Source: an uncultured Actinomycetes bacterium (GTDB taxonomy: Bacteria > Actinomycetota > Actinomycetes > S36-B12). From it: a stretch of DNA of 29,996 nucleotides. Positions 8,452-15,398 of this stretch are shown here, piece after piece. Location: contig CAIXFB010000077.1 in the NCBI GenBank assembly GCA_903918595.1, positions 1 through 29,996 on the forward strand, written 5' to 3'. The translations under genes and the position numbers were made by a program. A model generated the notes under the pieces. That model worked only from the letters and a program-made list of their open reading frames with translations. It ran no database searches and was not told where the DNA came from. Position 1 is the stretch's first letter. Each line of letters starts with the position of its first letter.

Positions 8452-9022
8452 GACGGCCCATCAAGGTGCCAAGTTCGCTAAATGATCGGGACAAACTCTC
8501 TGTCAAGGAGTCGTTCTCATCGCTCAGCCAGGATTCATAGGCGCTCAGGGCAAGCGCAAGACCGACATGGCCAGCAGTGACGGGAAGGCTGCTGGCTGCA
8601 TGGTGCCCGGTGCGCTTCGCAACATAATCGGCGATGACCTTGCGCCACTGCTCGTAACGCAGCGCGGAGTGAGCCTGCAACTCCGGCGTTCGCAGGATCA
8701 AGGACATGCGCTCACGATGCTGGCTCAGCACTGCATCGTCGAATCGATTGAACTCGATGACGCCCTGATGCACCGCATCGAACACGGGCAGTTCGGCGGG
8801 CATGCGCTGCAGGGTCTCGCGAAATCCGGCCAGACTCTCGTCGAATCGCCCCCATGGGATGTCGTTCTTCGAGGGGTAATAACGGAAGATCGTGCGCCTT
8901 CCGACTCCCACTGCCTGAGCGATGTCCTCAATTGTGGTCTCCGCGAACCCCTTCTGCGCGAAAAGCTTGAACGCAGCTGCCTCGATGTCGGCATGAGTGG
9001 TGACGGGGGGTCTTCCGATCAT
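8444..9022 (-). CDS. mftR: TetR-family mycofactocin regulator MftR
   Basis: A TetR-type repressor of 192 residues. The N-terminal helix-turn-helix (about 5-50) contains AAFKLFAQKGFAETTIEDIAQAVGVGRRTIFRYYPSKNDIPW in overlapping pieces; the GVGRRTIFRYYPSKNDIPWG region is characteristic of MftR. The C-terminal ligand domain is shorter and helical. In mycobacteria MftR represses the mft genes and responds to acyl-CoA. I chose the ATG at 9022 because GAGG lies 7 nt upstream. A GTG at 9037 adds five residues and is the alternative. It is divergent from mftA across a 154-base regulatory region and overlaps mftF downstream. Confidence 0.92.
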   Translation of the reverse strand: MIGRPPVTTHADIEAAAFKLFAQKGFAETTIEDIAQAVGVGRRTIFRYYPSKNDIPWGRFDESLAGFRETLQRMPAELPVFDAVHQGVIEFNRFDDAVLSQHRERMSLILRTPELQAHSALRYEQWRKVIADYVAKRTGHHAASSLPVTAGHVGLALALSAYESWLSDENDSLTESLSRSFSELGTLMGRHG

Positions 9023-9042
9023 TGCCCTGCCTCGCACCTTTC

Positions 9043-9055
9043 GTTCTTCGAGAAC
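9043..9055. promoter_or_regulatory. Candidate MftR operator (palindrome)
   Basis: GTTCT-TCG-AGAAC is a perfect 5-bp-arm inverted repeat. It lies 21 nt upstream of the mftR start and about 120 nt upstream of mftA, in the shared divergent promoter region. Position and symmetry suit a TetR dimer operator used for autoregulation. That MftR binds here is inferred, not shown. Confidence 0.4.
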
Positions 9056-9091
9056 CTACCAGCGCAGGCTCTCAATTCCTCGCCATAACCC

Positions 9092-9121
9092 TTGACCTTT
9101 GGCGCTGAGTGCCATTAGTCT
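9092..9121 (+). promoter_or_regulatory. Candidate sigma-70-type promoter of mftABCDE
   Basis: TTGACC (9092-9097) and TAGTCT (9116-9121) are separated by 18 nt. They are placed about 55 nt before the mftA start. The boxes match the vegetative consensus at 5/6 and 4/6 positions. No better pair was found in the divergent region reading rightwards. Confidence 0.5.
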
Positions 9122-9176
9122 GCAGCAACACATTTGGGTCGCCTACAAGACCCCATTCGCCCGAAAAAGGACAACC

Positions 9177-9287
9177 ATGAACGCAGAGCCCACCACCGCA
9201 GAACCGACTGCGGCAGAGCCCACCGAAGTCACCGTGGAGACCTTGATCGAAGACGTGTCGATCGACGGCATGTGCGGCGTCTACTAG
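9177..9287 (+). CDS. mftA: Mycofactocin precursor peptide MftA
   Basis: A ribosomally made precursor of 36 residues. Its C-terminus IDGMCGVY is the diagnostic mycofactocin core. The last Val-Tyr pair is decarboxylated and cross-linked by MftC, released by MftE and oxidised by MftD to form premycofactocin. The middle part (EVTVETLIEDVS) is the region bound by MftB. The N-terminus is odd: it contains three copies of AEPT in tandem (AEPTTAEPTAAEPTEV), giving a low-complexity tail. The ATG at 9177 has AAGGA 5 nt upstream, which decides the start over a longer frame beginning at 9099. mftB follows after 25 nt. Confidence 0.96.
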   Translation: MNAEPTTAEPTAAEPTEVTVETLIEDVSIDGMCGVY

Positions 9288-9312
9288 ACCTCCCGAGAGG
9301 CACCTCGAATTC

Positions 9313-9597
9313 ATGACGACCATGCTCGCCGAGTCGTGGGTACTCGCCCCAGATGTGGCCCTGCGTCCAGAGCCCTTCGGAGCCTTGGCCTACCACTTCG
9401 GTACGCGAAGGCTGACATTTCTCAAACGCAAGGAATTGGTGACCGTCGTCGAAAACCTCAATACCAAGACCATTGTTCGTGACGCGCTGGAGACAGCCTG
9501 CGTGCCCAGTGAGCAATGGCCCGCCTACATCAAGGCACTCGAATCACTGGCATCGACCGGCATGATTGTTCGCTGCGCTCAGGGCGACGTCTCATGA
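9313..9597 (+). CDS. mftB: Mycofactocin peptide chaperone MftB
   Basis: A small (94-residue) RiPP recognition element protein (PqqD-like fold) that binds the MftA leader and presents it to the radical SAM enzyme MftC. It opens with the MftB-type ESWVLAPDVALRPEPFGALAYHFGTRRLTFLK, read here in parts, followed by the helical segment TIVRDALETACVP. Length equals that of known MftB proteins. An alternative ATG three codons in (9322) cannot be excluded, as neither has a strong ribosome binding site. Its stop overlaps the mftC start (ATGA, 9594-9597), so the two partners are translationally coupled. Confidence 0.94.
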   Translation: MTTMLAESWVLAPDVALRPEPFGALAYHFGTRRLTFLKRKELVTVVENLNTKTIVRDALETACVPSEQWPAYIKALESLASTGMIVRCAQGDVS

Positions 9598-10826
9598 CTG
9601 CGACCATGCATTCGCGACCACAGGGCGGATCACTTATCGAGCAGTTCGAATACGGTCTCGATGCGCCCATCTGTCTCACTTGGGAACTCACCTACGCATG
9701 CAATCTCGCGTGTGTGCACTGCCTTTCCTCCTCTGGTCGACGAGACCCGCGCGAGCTCTCTACTGAGCAATGTGAGGCGATCATCGATGAGTTGCAGGCC
9801 ATGCAGGTGTTTTACGTCAACATCGGTGGTGGCGAACCGACCATCCGTCCGGACTTCTGGCACCTGCTTCGCTACGCCGTTGATCATCAGGTCGGGGTCA
9901 AATTCTCCACCAATGGCGTACGCATCACACCGGAGCGCGCTGCATTTCTCGCGTCCACTGATTACGTGGATGTGCAGATTTCCCTGGACGGAGCCACGGC
10001 CGACGTCAACGACCGCGTGCGTGGTGAAGGGTCCTACGACACGGCAATTCGTGCCCTCGACAACCTCTCTGCCGCCGGTTTCACTGACGCGAAGATCTCC
10101 GTCGTCGTCACCCGCGAAAACGTCGGTCAACTTGACTTGTTCAAGGAGTTGGCGGATCAGCATGGAGCCACACTTCGCTTGACTCGACTGCGGCCATCCG
10201 GTCGTGGAGCGGACGTCTGGTCCGATCTCCACCCGACCGCAGAACAGCAACGCGAGCTCTACAACTGGTTGCTCCGAGCGGGCGAGTCTGTGCTGACCGG
10301 TGATTCCTTCTTCCACCTTGCGGGATACGGGGAATCTCTTCCTGGTCTCAATCTGTGTGGTGCTGGCCGAGTCGTCTGTCTCATCGATCCCATCGGTGAT
10401 GTGTACGCCTGCCCATTCGCGATCCACGAACAGTTTCTCGCAGGAAACGTGCTATCGCCCGGTGGGTTCTCGGGCGTATGGCAAACATCCGAACTCTTTC
10501 AGGAGTTGCGTTCACCTCAAACATCCGGCGCCTGCACCCGATGTGAGTTCTTCGACGCGTGCCGGGGCGGTTGTATGGCGGCGAAGTTCTTTACGGGACT
10601 TCCCCTTGACGGACCCGATCCCGAATGCGTCCAGGGTTACAGCGAGGCCGCACTCCTCAAGGTGGGTCGAACAATTCCTGTAGCCAGTCAGGACCACTCA
10701 CGCAACCCTGCAACACGAGGCTCCAGCAACAATCTGCTGCAGATCGGCTCATTCACTCCGTCAGCTCCTCCCAGCCGTGCATGCGCGGAGAACCCACTCG
10801 CCGGCTTCACCGTCGACGCCACTTGA
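9594..10826 (+). CDS. mftC: Mycofactocin radical SAM maturase MftC
   Basis: A radical SAM/SPASM enzyme of 410 residues. The 4Fe-4S SAM motif CNLACVHC (Cys36, Cys40, Cys43) lies near the N-terminus, followed by NIGGGEPT, which is the SAM-binding GGE-type motif. The C-terminal SPASM domain contains the cluster ligands in CTRCEFFDACRGGC. MftC decarboxylates the C-terminal Tyr of MftA and then forms a C-C bond to Val. The start is the ATG in the ATGA overlap with mftB. The last 50 or so residues (from about VASQDHSRNP) form a Ser/Pro/Asn-rich tail, slightly longer than in mycobacterial MftC (about 390 residues), with no motif seen. Confidence 0.96.
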   Translation: MTATMHSRPQGGSLIEQFEYGLDAPICLTWELTYACNLACVHCLSSSGRRDPRELSTEQCEAIIDELQAMQVFYVNIGGGEPTIRPDFWHLLRYAVDHQVGVKFSTNGVRITPERAAFLASTDYVDVQISLDGATADVNDRVRGEGSYDTAIRALDNLSAAGFTDAKISVVVTRENVGQLDLFKELADQHGATLRLTRLRPSGRGADVWSDLHPTAEQQRELYNWLLRAGESVLTGDSFFHLAGYGESLPGLNLCGAGRVVCLIDPIGDVYACPFAIHEQFLAGNVLSPGGFSGVWQTSELFQELRSPQTSGACTRCEFFDACRGGCMAAKFFTGLPLDGPDPECVQGYSEAALLKVGRTIPVASQDHSRNPATRGSSNNLLQIGSFTPSAPPSRACAENPLAGFTVDAT

Positions 10827-10844
10827 TCCCACGAAAGGCTCATC

Positions 10845-12017
10845 ATGGCGAACTCATGGTTCGAGACTGTTGCCGAAGCACAGCGTCGTGCCAAGAAGCG
10901 ACTCCCTTCGTCCGTGTACAGCGCACTGCTGGCCGGCTCTGAGAAGGGTGTCTCCTACGCGGACAACACGCAGGCCTTCTCCGAACTCGGACTGGCACCG
11001 CATGTAGCTGGGCTGCATGCACAGCGTGATCTCGCAACGAACGTGATGGGTCAGGACATCTCCATGCCCGTATTCATCTCTCCGACAGGTGTTCAGGCAG
11101 TGCATCCCGAGGGAGAACTGGCCGTAGCCCGCGCTGCTGCGGCACGGGGTACCGCCGTGAGTCTCGGCTCCTTCGGAAGCAAAACCCTCGAAGCGGTCGT
11201 TGCCCAGAATCCAAAGACCTTCTTCCAGATGTACTGGATGGGCACCCGAGATGCCATGCTGCGACGCATCGAGAATGCGCGCGTCGATGGCGCCAAGGGG
11301 CTCATCCTCACCCTCGATTGGTCCTTCACCTACGGCCGCGACTGGGGAAGCCCCGTCATCCCAGAAAAGGTCGACCTGAAGACGATGGTGCAATTCGCGC
11401 CCCAGGTGATCACCAAACCACGCTGGTTGCTTGAGTTTGCGAGGAACGGAGGCATACCCGACCTCACCACGCCCAACCTGGTCGATGAGGCGGGCGTCTC
11501 GCCCACATTCTTTGGTGCTTATTTCGAGTGGATGCAGACCCCGCCCGCCACTTGGGCTGACATCGCATGGCTGCGCTCGCAGTGGGACGGACCCTTCATG
11601 CTCAAAGGAATCTGTCGAGTTGATGACGCCAAGGCGGCCGTCCAAGCGGGGTTCACGGCAATCTCCGTCTCCAACCATGGGGGCAACAACATCGACACCA
11701 CTCCCGCGCCGATCAGAGTGCTCCCCTCGATCGTCGCTGCGGTCGGCAATGAGGTCGAGGTAGTCATGGATGGTGGTATCCGACGCGGCAGCGACGTCGT
11801 CAAGGCCGTGGCGCTGGGTGCGCGATCTGTGATGATCGGCCGCGCCTACCTGTGGGCTTTGGCCGCCAATGGTCAGGCCGGTGTGGAGAACGTCTTGGAC
11901 ATCCTTCGCAACGGAATAGATGCCACGCTGTACGGACTCGGCCACGCCTCAATTCACGATCTTTCACCAGAGGACGTGGTGATGCCTGCAGGGTTCACCC
12001 GCACATTGGGTGCCTGA
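10845..12017 (+). CDS. mftD: FMN-dependent premycofactocin synthase MftD
   Basis: The product has 390 residues and belongs to the L-lactate dehydrogenase/glycolate oxidase (LldD) TIM-barrel family. Typical features are MPVFISPTGVQAVHPEGE, the FMN-phosphate segment MDGGIRRGSDVVKAVALGARSVMIGR, read in parts, and the catalytic SNHGGNNID, which replaces the usual SNHGGRQLD. MftD oxidatively deaminates the released Val-Tyr-derived intermediate to the alpha-keto amide of premycofactocin, the redox-active group. AAAGG lies 7 nt before the ATG. It sits between mftC (18 nt) and mftE (9 nt), the canonical order. Confidence 0.94.
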   Translation: MANSWFETVAEAQRRAKKRLPSSVYSALLAGSEKGVSYADNTQAFSELGLAPHVAGLHAQRDLATNVMGQDISMPVFISPTGVQAVHPEGELAVARAAAARGTAVSLGSFGSKTLEAVVAQNPKTFFQMYWMGTRDAMLRRIENARVDGAKGLILTLDWSFTYGRDWGSPVIPEKVDLKTMVQFAPQVITKPRWLLEFARNGGIPDLTTPNLVDEAGVSPTFFGAYFEWMQTPPATWADIAWLRSQWDGPFMLKGICRVDDAKAAVQAGFTAISVSNHGGNNIDTTPAPIRVLPSIVAAVGNEVEVVMDGGIRRGSDVVKAVALGARSVMIGRAYLWALAANGQAGVENVLDILRNGIDATLYGLGHASIHDLSPEDVVMPAGFTRTLGA

Positions 12018-12026
12018 GGCATTGCC

Positions 12027-12761
12027 GTGACCGCACCAAAGCAACTCGCGGATTTGTCGTGGCCGAATGTTCCAGATCGACCGCTGGTATTGGTACCCAT
12101 TGGCTCCATCGAGCAGCACGGTCCACACCTGCCTTTCGACACGGACACTGTGATAGCTGCCGCAGCTGCTGATGCATGTGTTGCGCGCCTCATTGGGGTG
12201 ATCGACAACGAGGTTGTCATCGCACCACCCATCACCTACGGGGCGAGCGGCGAGCACCAGATGTTTCCCGGGACGATCTCCATCGGCCACGATGCCCTAC
12301 GCATCATGCTCATTGAACTCGTTCGATCACTGTCCCACTGGGCCGGACGCATCGTGTTCGTGAATGGACATGGCGGAAATGTGCCTACCATCGCCGAGGT
12401 CGTCAACCAGCTCATCATCGAGCAGCATGACGTGGCCTGGGTGCCCTGCGCATTCGAGGGCGCGACTGATGCACACGCTGGCCACGACGAGACGTCCGTC
12501 ATGCTGTTCCTCGATCCGCAGCGTGTCGATATGGAACGCGCAATCACGGGAAACACCTCACACCTGAGTGAAATCCTCCCCGATCTCATGGAATCGGGTG
12601 TTCGCGCTGTCTCTGAGTCGGGCGTACTGGGAAATCCGCTCCACGCTGATGAAGCACAGGGTCGGCGACTCTTTGACGGCCTCGTCGATGATTTGTGTAC
12701 GCGAATCTTCAACGGATCCGTTGCCTCAAATGGGCAGCTGTTGAGTCCGCAGTTATCTTGA
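12027..12761 (+). CDS. mftE: Mycofactocin creatininase-family peptidase MftE
   Basis: A 244-residue creatininase-type metallo-amidohydrolase. The metal-binding pattern is visible: GSIEQHGPHLPFDTD (Glu29, His31 and Asp40 as probable ligands), VNGHGGN and HAGHDETS further on. MftE cleaves the MftC-modified peptide to free the C-terminal Val-Tyr-derived dipeptide, the substrate of MftD. The start is a GTG 9 nt after the mftD stop. Length and motifs match the family. It is the last mft gene on this strand; mftF is not downstream as in mycobacteria. Confidence 0.94.
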   Translation: MTAPKQLADLSWPNVPDRPLVLVPIGSIEQHGPHLPFDTDTVIAAAAADACVARLIGVIDNEVVIAPPITYGASGEHQMFPGTISIGHDALRIMLIELVRSLSHWAGRIVFVNGHGGNVPTIAEVVNQLIIEQHDVAWVPCAFEGATDAHAGHDETSVMLFLDPQRVDMERAITGNTSHLSEILPDLMESGVRAVSESGVLGNPLHADEAQGRRLFDGLVDDLCTRIFNGSVASNGQLLSPQLS

Positions 12762-12830
12762 CCGGTGAGGCAGCGGGCCATCTACTCCGCGCATTTCCTG
12801 ATTCTCCCAGCCGTTGACTCGCTACATCCC

Positions 12831-12836
12831 TAGAAT
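12831..12836 (+). promoter_or_regulatory. Candidate -10 box for leaderless CBU_0592-type gene
   Basis: TAGAAT ends 6 nt before the ATG at 12843, with no Shine-Dalgarno sequence in between. This is the usual geometry of a leaderless actinobacterial mRNA. It separates this gene from the mft operon, 81 nt upstream. Confidence 0.5.
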
Positions 12837-12842
12837 CCGGTC

Positions 12843-13103
12843 ATGGAAAGTATGACGATGCAGATTGTTGGGCTGCTGGGGCCGCTCTTCCTCCTCGGGG
12901 CATACGCACTGCTCTCATCCGGCAAGCTGGTAGCTACGTCACTGGTGTATCAGGCGATGAATCTCCTGGGCGCTGGTGTGATGGTCTGGGTGGGCGTCAC
13001 AACGAATGTGTGGTCCGTCTGGGTGCTGAACGGAATCTGGTGTCTGATCGCACTCCTCGGACTCATCCGCATCCGCCGTGAGCGTGATCAAAAGGCCGTC
13101 TAG
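12843..13103 (+). CDS. Small CBU_0592-type membrane protein
   Basis: A protein of 86 residues with three membrane segments (IVGLLGPLFLLGAYALL, YQAMNLLGAGVMVWVGV, VLNGIWCLIALLGLI) and a basic C-terminal tail (RIRRERDQKAV). The YQ.MNLLGA and VLNGIWCLIAL signatures match the widespread small membrane family annotated CBU_0592, of unknown function. Its TAG stop and the TAG stop of the convergent glutamine-synthetase-like gene share the palindrome CTAG at 13100-13103. It is not part of the mycofactocin pathway as known. Confidence 0.82.
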   Translation: MESMTMQIVGLLGPLFLLGAYALLSSGKLVATSLVYQAMNLLGAGVMVWVGVTTNVWSVWVLNGIWCLIALLGLIRIRRERDQKAV

Positions 13104-14413
13104 TACACGCTCGCGTACAGCTCGCAGACTGCCTCTGGCGACATCGATCTGGTGATCTCCAATTCCGTCCTCTTGACGGACAGATACGACTCCAGCATCT
13201 GCGGCGGCATCCACGAGCGCGCCACCGGATCCATCTCGAACGCACTCAGCGCCTCTGCAAAAGACGCCGCGAGTGGCGTAATGCCCAGGGCTGACCTCTC
13301 CTCCTCGGTGAGTTCGGCAGGATCTCCCTCGCAGGTGGCTGGGAGAGGCAGTTCATCACGGATCCCCTCCAGCCCAGCTCGAATGAGGGCGCCCAGCACG
13401 ATATAGGGGCTGGCCGTCGGGTCCGGCGGCCGGAATTCCACGTTGAACCCTCGGGCCCTCTTGGCCGGATCGCTCTCCGTGGACGGGCACACTCGGAGCG
13501 CAGCCTCACGATTTTGGATTCCGAAACTCGCGTACCCACAACTCCAATGCTGGGGCCCCAGCCGAAGGTATGAGACGGGGCTGGGTGCGGTCAGCGCGGT
13601 GAGTGCGTGGATATGGCGCAGTATTCCGCCAAGGAAGTGCTGAGCGACTTTGCTGGTTCCCGTCGGCTCGTGCTGATCGAACGTTGCATTACGTCCCTCA
13701 GAATCGACCAGGCTGAAATGGACATGACTTCCGTTGCCCACTCCCAGAAGGGTCGGCTTTGGGCTGAAGCACGCTCGCATGCCGCGCCGGCGGGCGACCT
13801 CGCGGATCAGCTCGCGGGCAATGATTGCGCGATCACCTGCGGCAGGACCGACTGCGGGAGCGACCGTTACCTCATACTGCCGGATGCCGTACTCAGGCTC
13901 GATCGTCTCCGGATCCAGCCCCGCCTCCTCAAGAGCCCGGCACAAGTCGGACGTGAACAGGGCAGCGTTGCGCATGGCCTCCACGCTGAAGGGTGCCGCC
14001 TCGGGGAGCCCATCAGACTGCAGCAGGAACTCATGCTCGAATGCCGCCATGAACTCCAAACCTGTCTCCGAGCGGAGATCATCCATCGCGTGACGCATGA
14101 AGGCGCGGGTGCAGCAGTCCCAGTCTGTGCCATCGGCGTTCTTGGAATCGCACAAATACATGTGGAATGCAGGCGCATCTGGCCAGATATCCACACGGAC
14201 GGCAGAATCCTTGACCGGGACCTGCCGGACCTCGGAGGTGGGGCCCCATGGATTGGGTGCGATGTCCCCGAACGGCGTCAAGGCCTGACTGGCTACCGCC
14301 CACCCCAGACCGGTCTCGAGCCGATTGGGGACCAGGCCTGCGGGAATCCCGCGACACCTAGTCACGCCCACATAGTCATTCCACGCAAAAAGTGCGATGT
14401 CCCCACTAGTCAC
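13100..14413 (-). CDS. Glutamine-synthetase-family ligase (gamma-glutamyl-amine ligase type)
   Basis: A glutamine synthetase fold protein of 437 residues, full length. Visible family motifs are FEHEF (metal-binding Glu), PKPTLLGVGNGSHVHFSL (the beta-sheet His/metal region), REAALRVC, and VEFRPPDPTASPYIVLGAL near the ATP site. It is divergent from the RpiR gene, with an AAAGGTG site before its GTG. A housekeeping GlnA is unlikely: the C-terminal adenylylation-type region is absent and the neighbours are catabolic. GS-like ligases such as PuuA, IpuC and the C-terminal half of FluG attach glutamate to amines. Beside a FluG-N-terminus-like amidohydrolase, this suggests gamma-glutamylation of an amine substrate. 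That substrate is not known. Confidence 0.88.
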   Translation of the reverse strand: MTSGDIALFAWNDYVGVTRCRGIPAGLVPNRLETGLGWAVASQALTPFGDIAPNPWGPTSEVRQVPVKDSAVRVDIWPDAPAFHMYLCDSKNADGTDWDCCTRAFMRHAMDDLRSETGLEFMAAFEHEFLLQSDGLPEAAPFSVEAMRNAALFTSDLCRALEEAGLDPETIEPEYGIRQYEVTVAPAVGPAAGDRAIIARELIREVARRRGMRACFSPKPTLLGVGNGSHVHFSLVDSEGRNATFDQHEPTGTSKVAQHFLGGILRHIHALTALTAPSPVSYLRLGPQHWSCGYASFGIQNREAALRVCPSTESDPAKRARGFNVEFRPPDPTASPYIVLGALIRAGLEGIRDELPLPATCEGDPAELTEEERSALGITPLAASFAEALSAFEMDPVARSWMPPQMLESYLSVKRTELEITRSMSPEAVCELYASVY

Positions 14414-14447
14414 AGCATGTCACCTTTCACAGGTCCTTTACCTCAAC

Positions 14448-14525
14448 CAATTTTGGAAATAGGGTTTGCACCAGCACGCGAGCACATCTAATCGGCATTT
14501 CATATTCCATGTCAATCCAAAATTG
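14448..14525. promoter_or_regulatory. Divergent promoter with paired 10-bp inverted operator-like repeats
   Basis: CAATTTTGGA (14448-14457) and TCCAAAATTG (14516-14525) are exact reverse complements about 68 bp apart. One lies near each promoter between the GS-like gene and rpiR. Each also has internal symmetry (CCAA-TT-TTGG on the left). The layout suits an RpiR dimer pair that loops DNA and controls both genes. Binding is inferred. Confidence 0.45.
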
Positions 14526-14540
14526 TGTAACGTTTGTTTC

Positions 14541-15398
14541 ATGTCCTTAGTCGCTGAGCGCATTCGTGCAGCCTTCCCGGCACTGCCGAGGGCTGAACGC
14601 CGCGTTGCCTACGCAATCTTGACTGCATACCCGTCCGCGGGGCTCGAGACGGTGGCCAGGCTGGCAGAACGGGCCGAGGTCAGCGGCCCCACGGTCATCC
14701 GGCTCGTCACGCGCTTGGGCTATCAAGGATTCCCTGATTTCCAAGAAGCACTCATCGACGAGATTCAGGAGCGGACGGCCTCCCCTCTTGCCCAATACAG
14801 TCGACGCGACAACCATGCGCATGCAAACGCACTTGACGAGACCCTCCCCGTGTTCATCGAAAGCTTGAACTCCTCCCTCAGCAATATTGATCGTTCAACG
14901 TTTGATAACGCGGTGGACCTACTGGCAGATGGGCGAATGCGCTGCGCTGCCACCGGGGGAAGATTCAGCGGTACCATCACTCGCACGCTCGTGCAGCACC
15001 TGGAGATCCTGAGACCCGGTGTGGTGTTCCTTCATTCGAGCGATTGGGTCTCCTATCTCATGGATGCACGCAAGGGCGACGTTCTCACTGTTGTCGATGT
15101 TCGTCGATACCAACAGTCGACAGTTGACTTCGCGCGCGAGGCAGCGCATCGGGGAGTCTCACTCATCTTGATCACAGACCCATGGCTCAGCCCCATAGCG
15201 ATGGATGCACAGATCGTCCTGCCCGTGTCGGTCCAGTCCGCAAGTCCATTCGATTCCCAGATTGCGGCGTTCGCTCTCGTGGAGGCGTTGATCACCGGAG
15301 TCGTCAACACCCTCGGCGATCGGGCGACGGCACGGGTGAGCGACTACGACGCCCTCTGGGCAGCTCAGGGTTTCACCGAGTCGGGGATCGTGGACTGA
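14541..15398 (+). CDS. MurR/RpiR-family transcriptional regulator
   Basis: A 285-residue protein with an N-terminal RpiR helix-turn-helix (about 1-77, including LPRAERRVAYAILTAYP and EVSGPTVIRLVTRLGYQGFPDF) and a C-terminal SIS domain (about 120-250), which in this family binds phosphosugars or related ligands. The ATG at 14541 is chosen because the domain starts there; no Shine-Dalgarno sequence is present, and a TAACGT box 7 nt upstream would make it leaderless. It is coupled to the amidohydrolase gene by a TGATG overlap and diverges from the GS-like gene. It probably senses a pathway intermediate and controls this catabolic block. Confidence 0.9.
   Translation: MSLVAERIRAAFPALPRAERRVAYAILTAYPSAGLETVARLAERAEVSGPTVIRLVTRLGYQGFPDFQEALIDEIQERTASPLAQYSRRDNHAHANALDETLPVFIESLNSSLSNIDRSTFDNAVDLLADGRMRCAATGGRFSGTITRTLVQHLEILRPGVVFLHSSDWVSYLMDARKGDVLTVVDVRRYQQSTVDFAREAAHRGVSLILITDPWLSPIAMDAQIVLPVSVQSASPFDSQIAAFALVEALITGVVNTLGDRATARVSDYDALWAAQGFTESGIVD

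Noticed and set aside
9630..10427. A 265-codon minus-strand frame opposite mftC.
   Set aside because: Antisense to a radical SAM gene with both Cys motifs; its product looks like no known protein.
10854..11945. A 363-codon open frame on the minus strand opposite mftD.
   Set aside because: It lies fully antisense to a clear mftD with intact motifs, has no recognisable domain and no ribosome binding site. It results from GC-rich codon bias.
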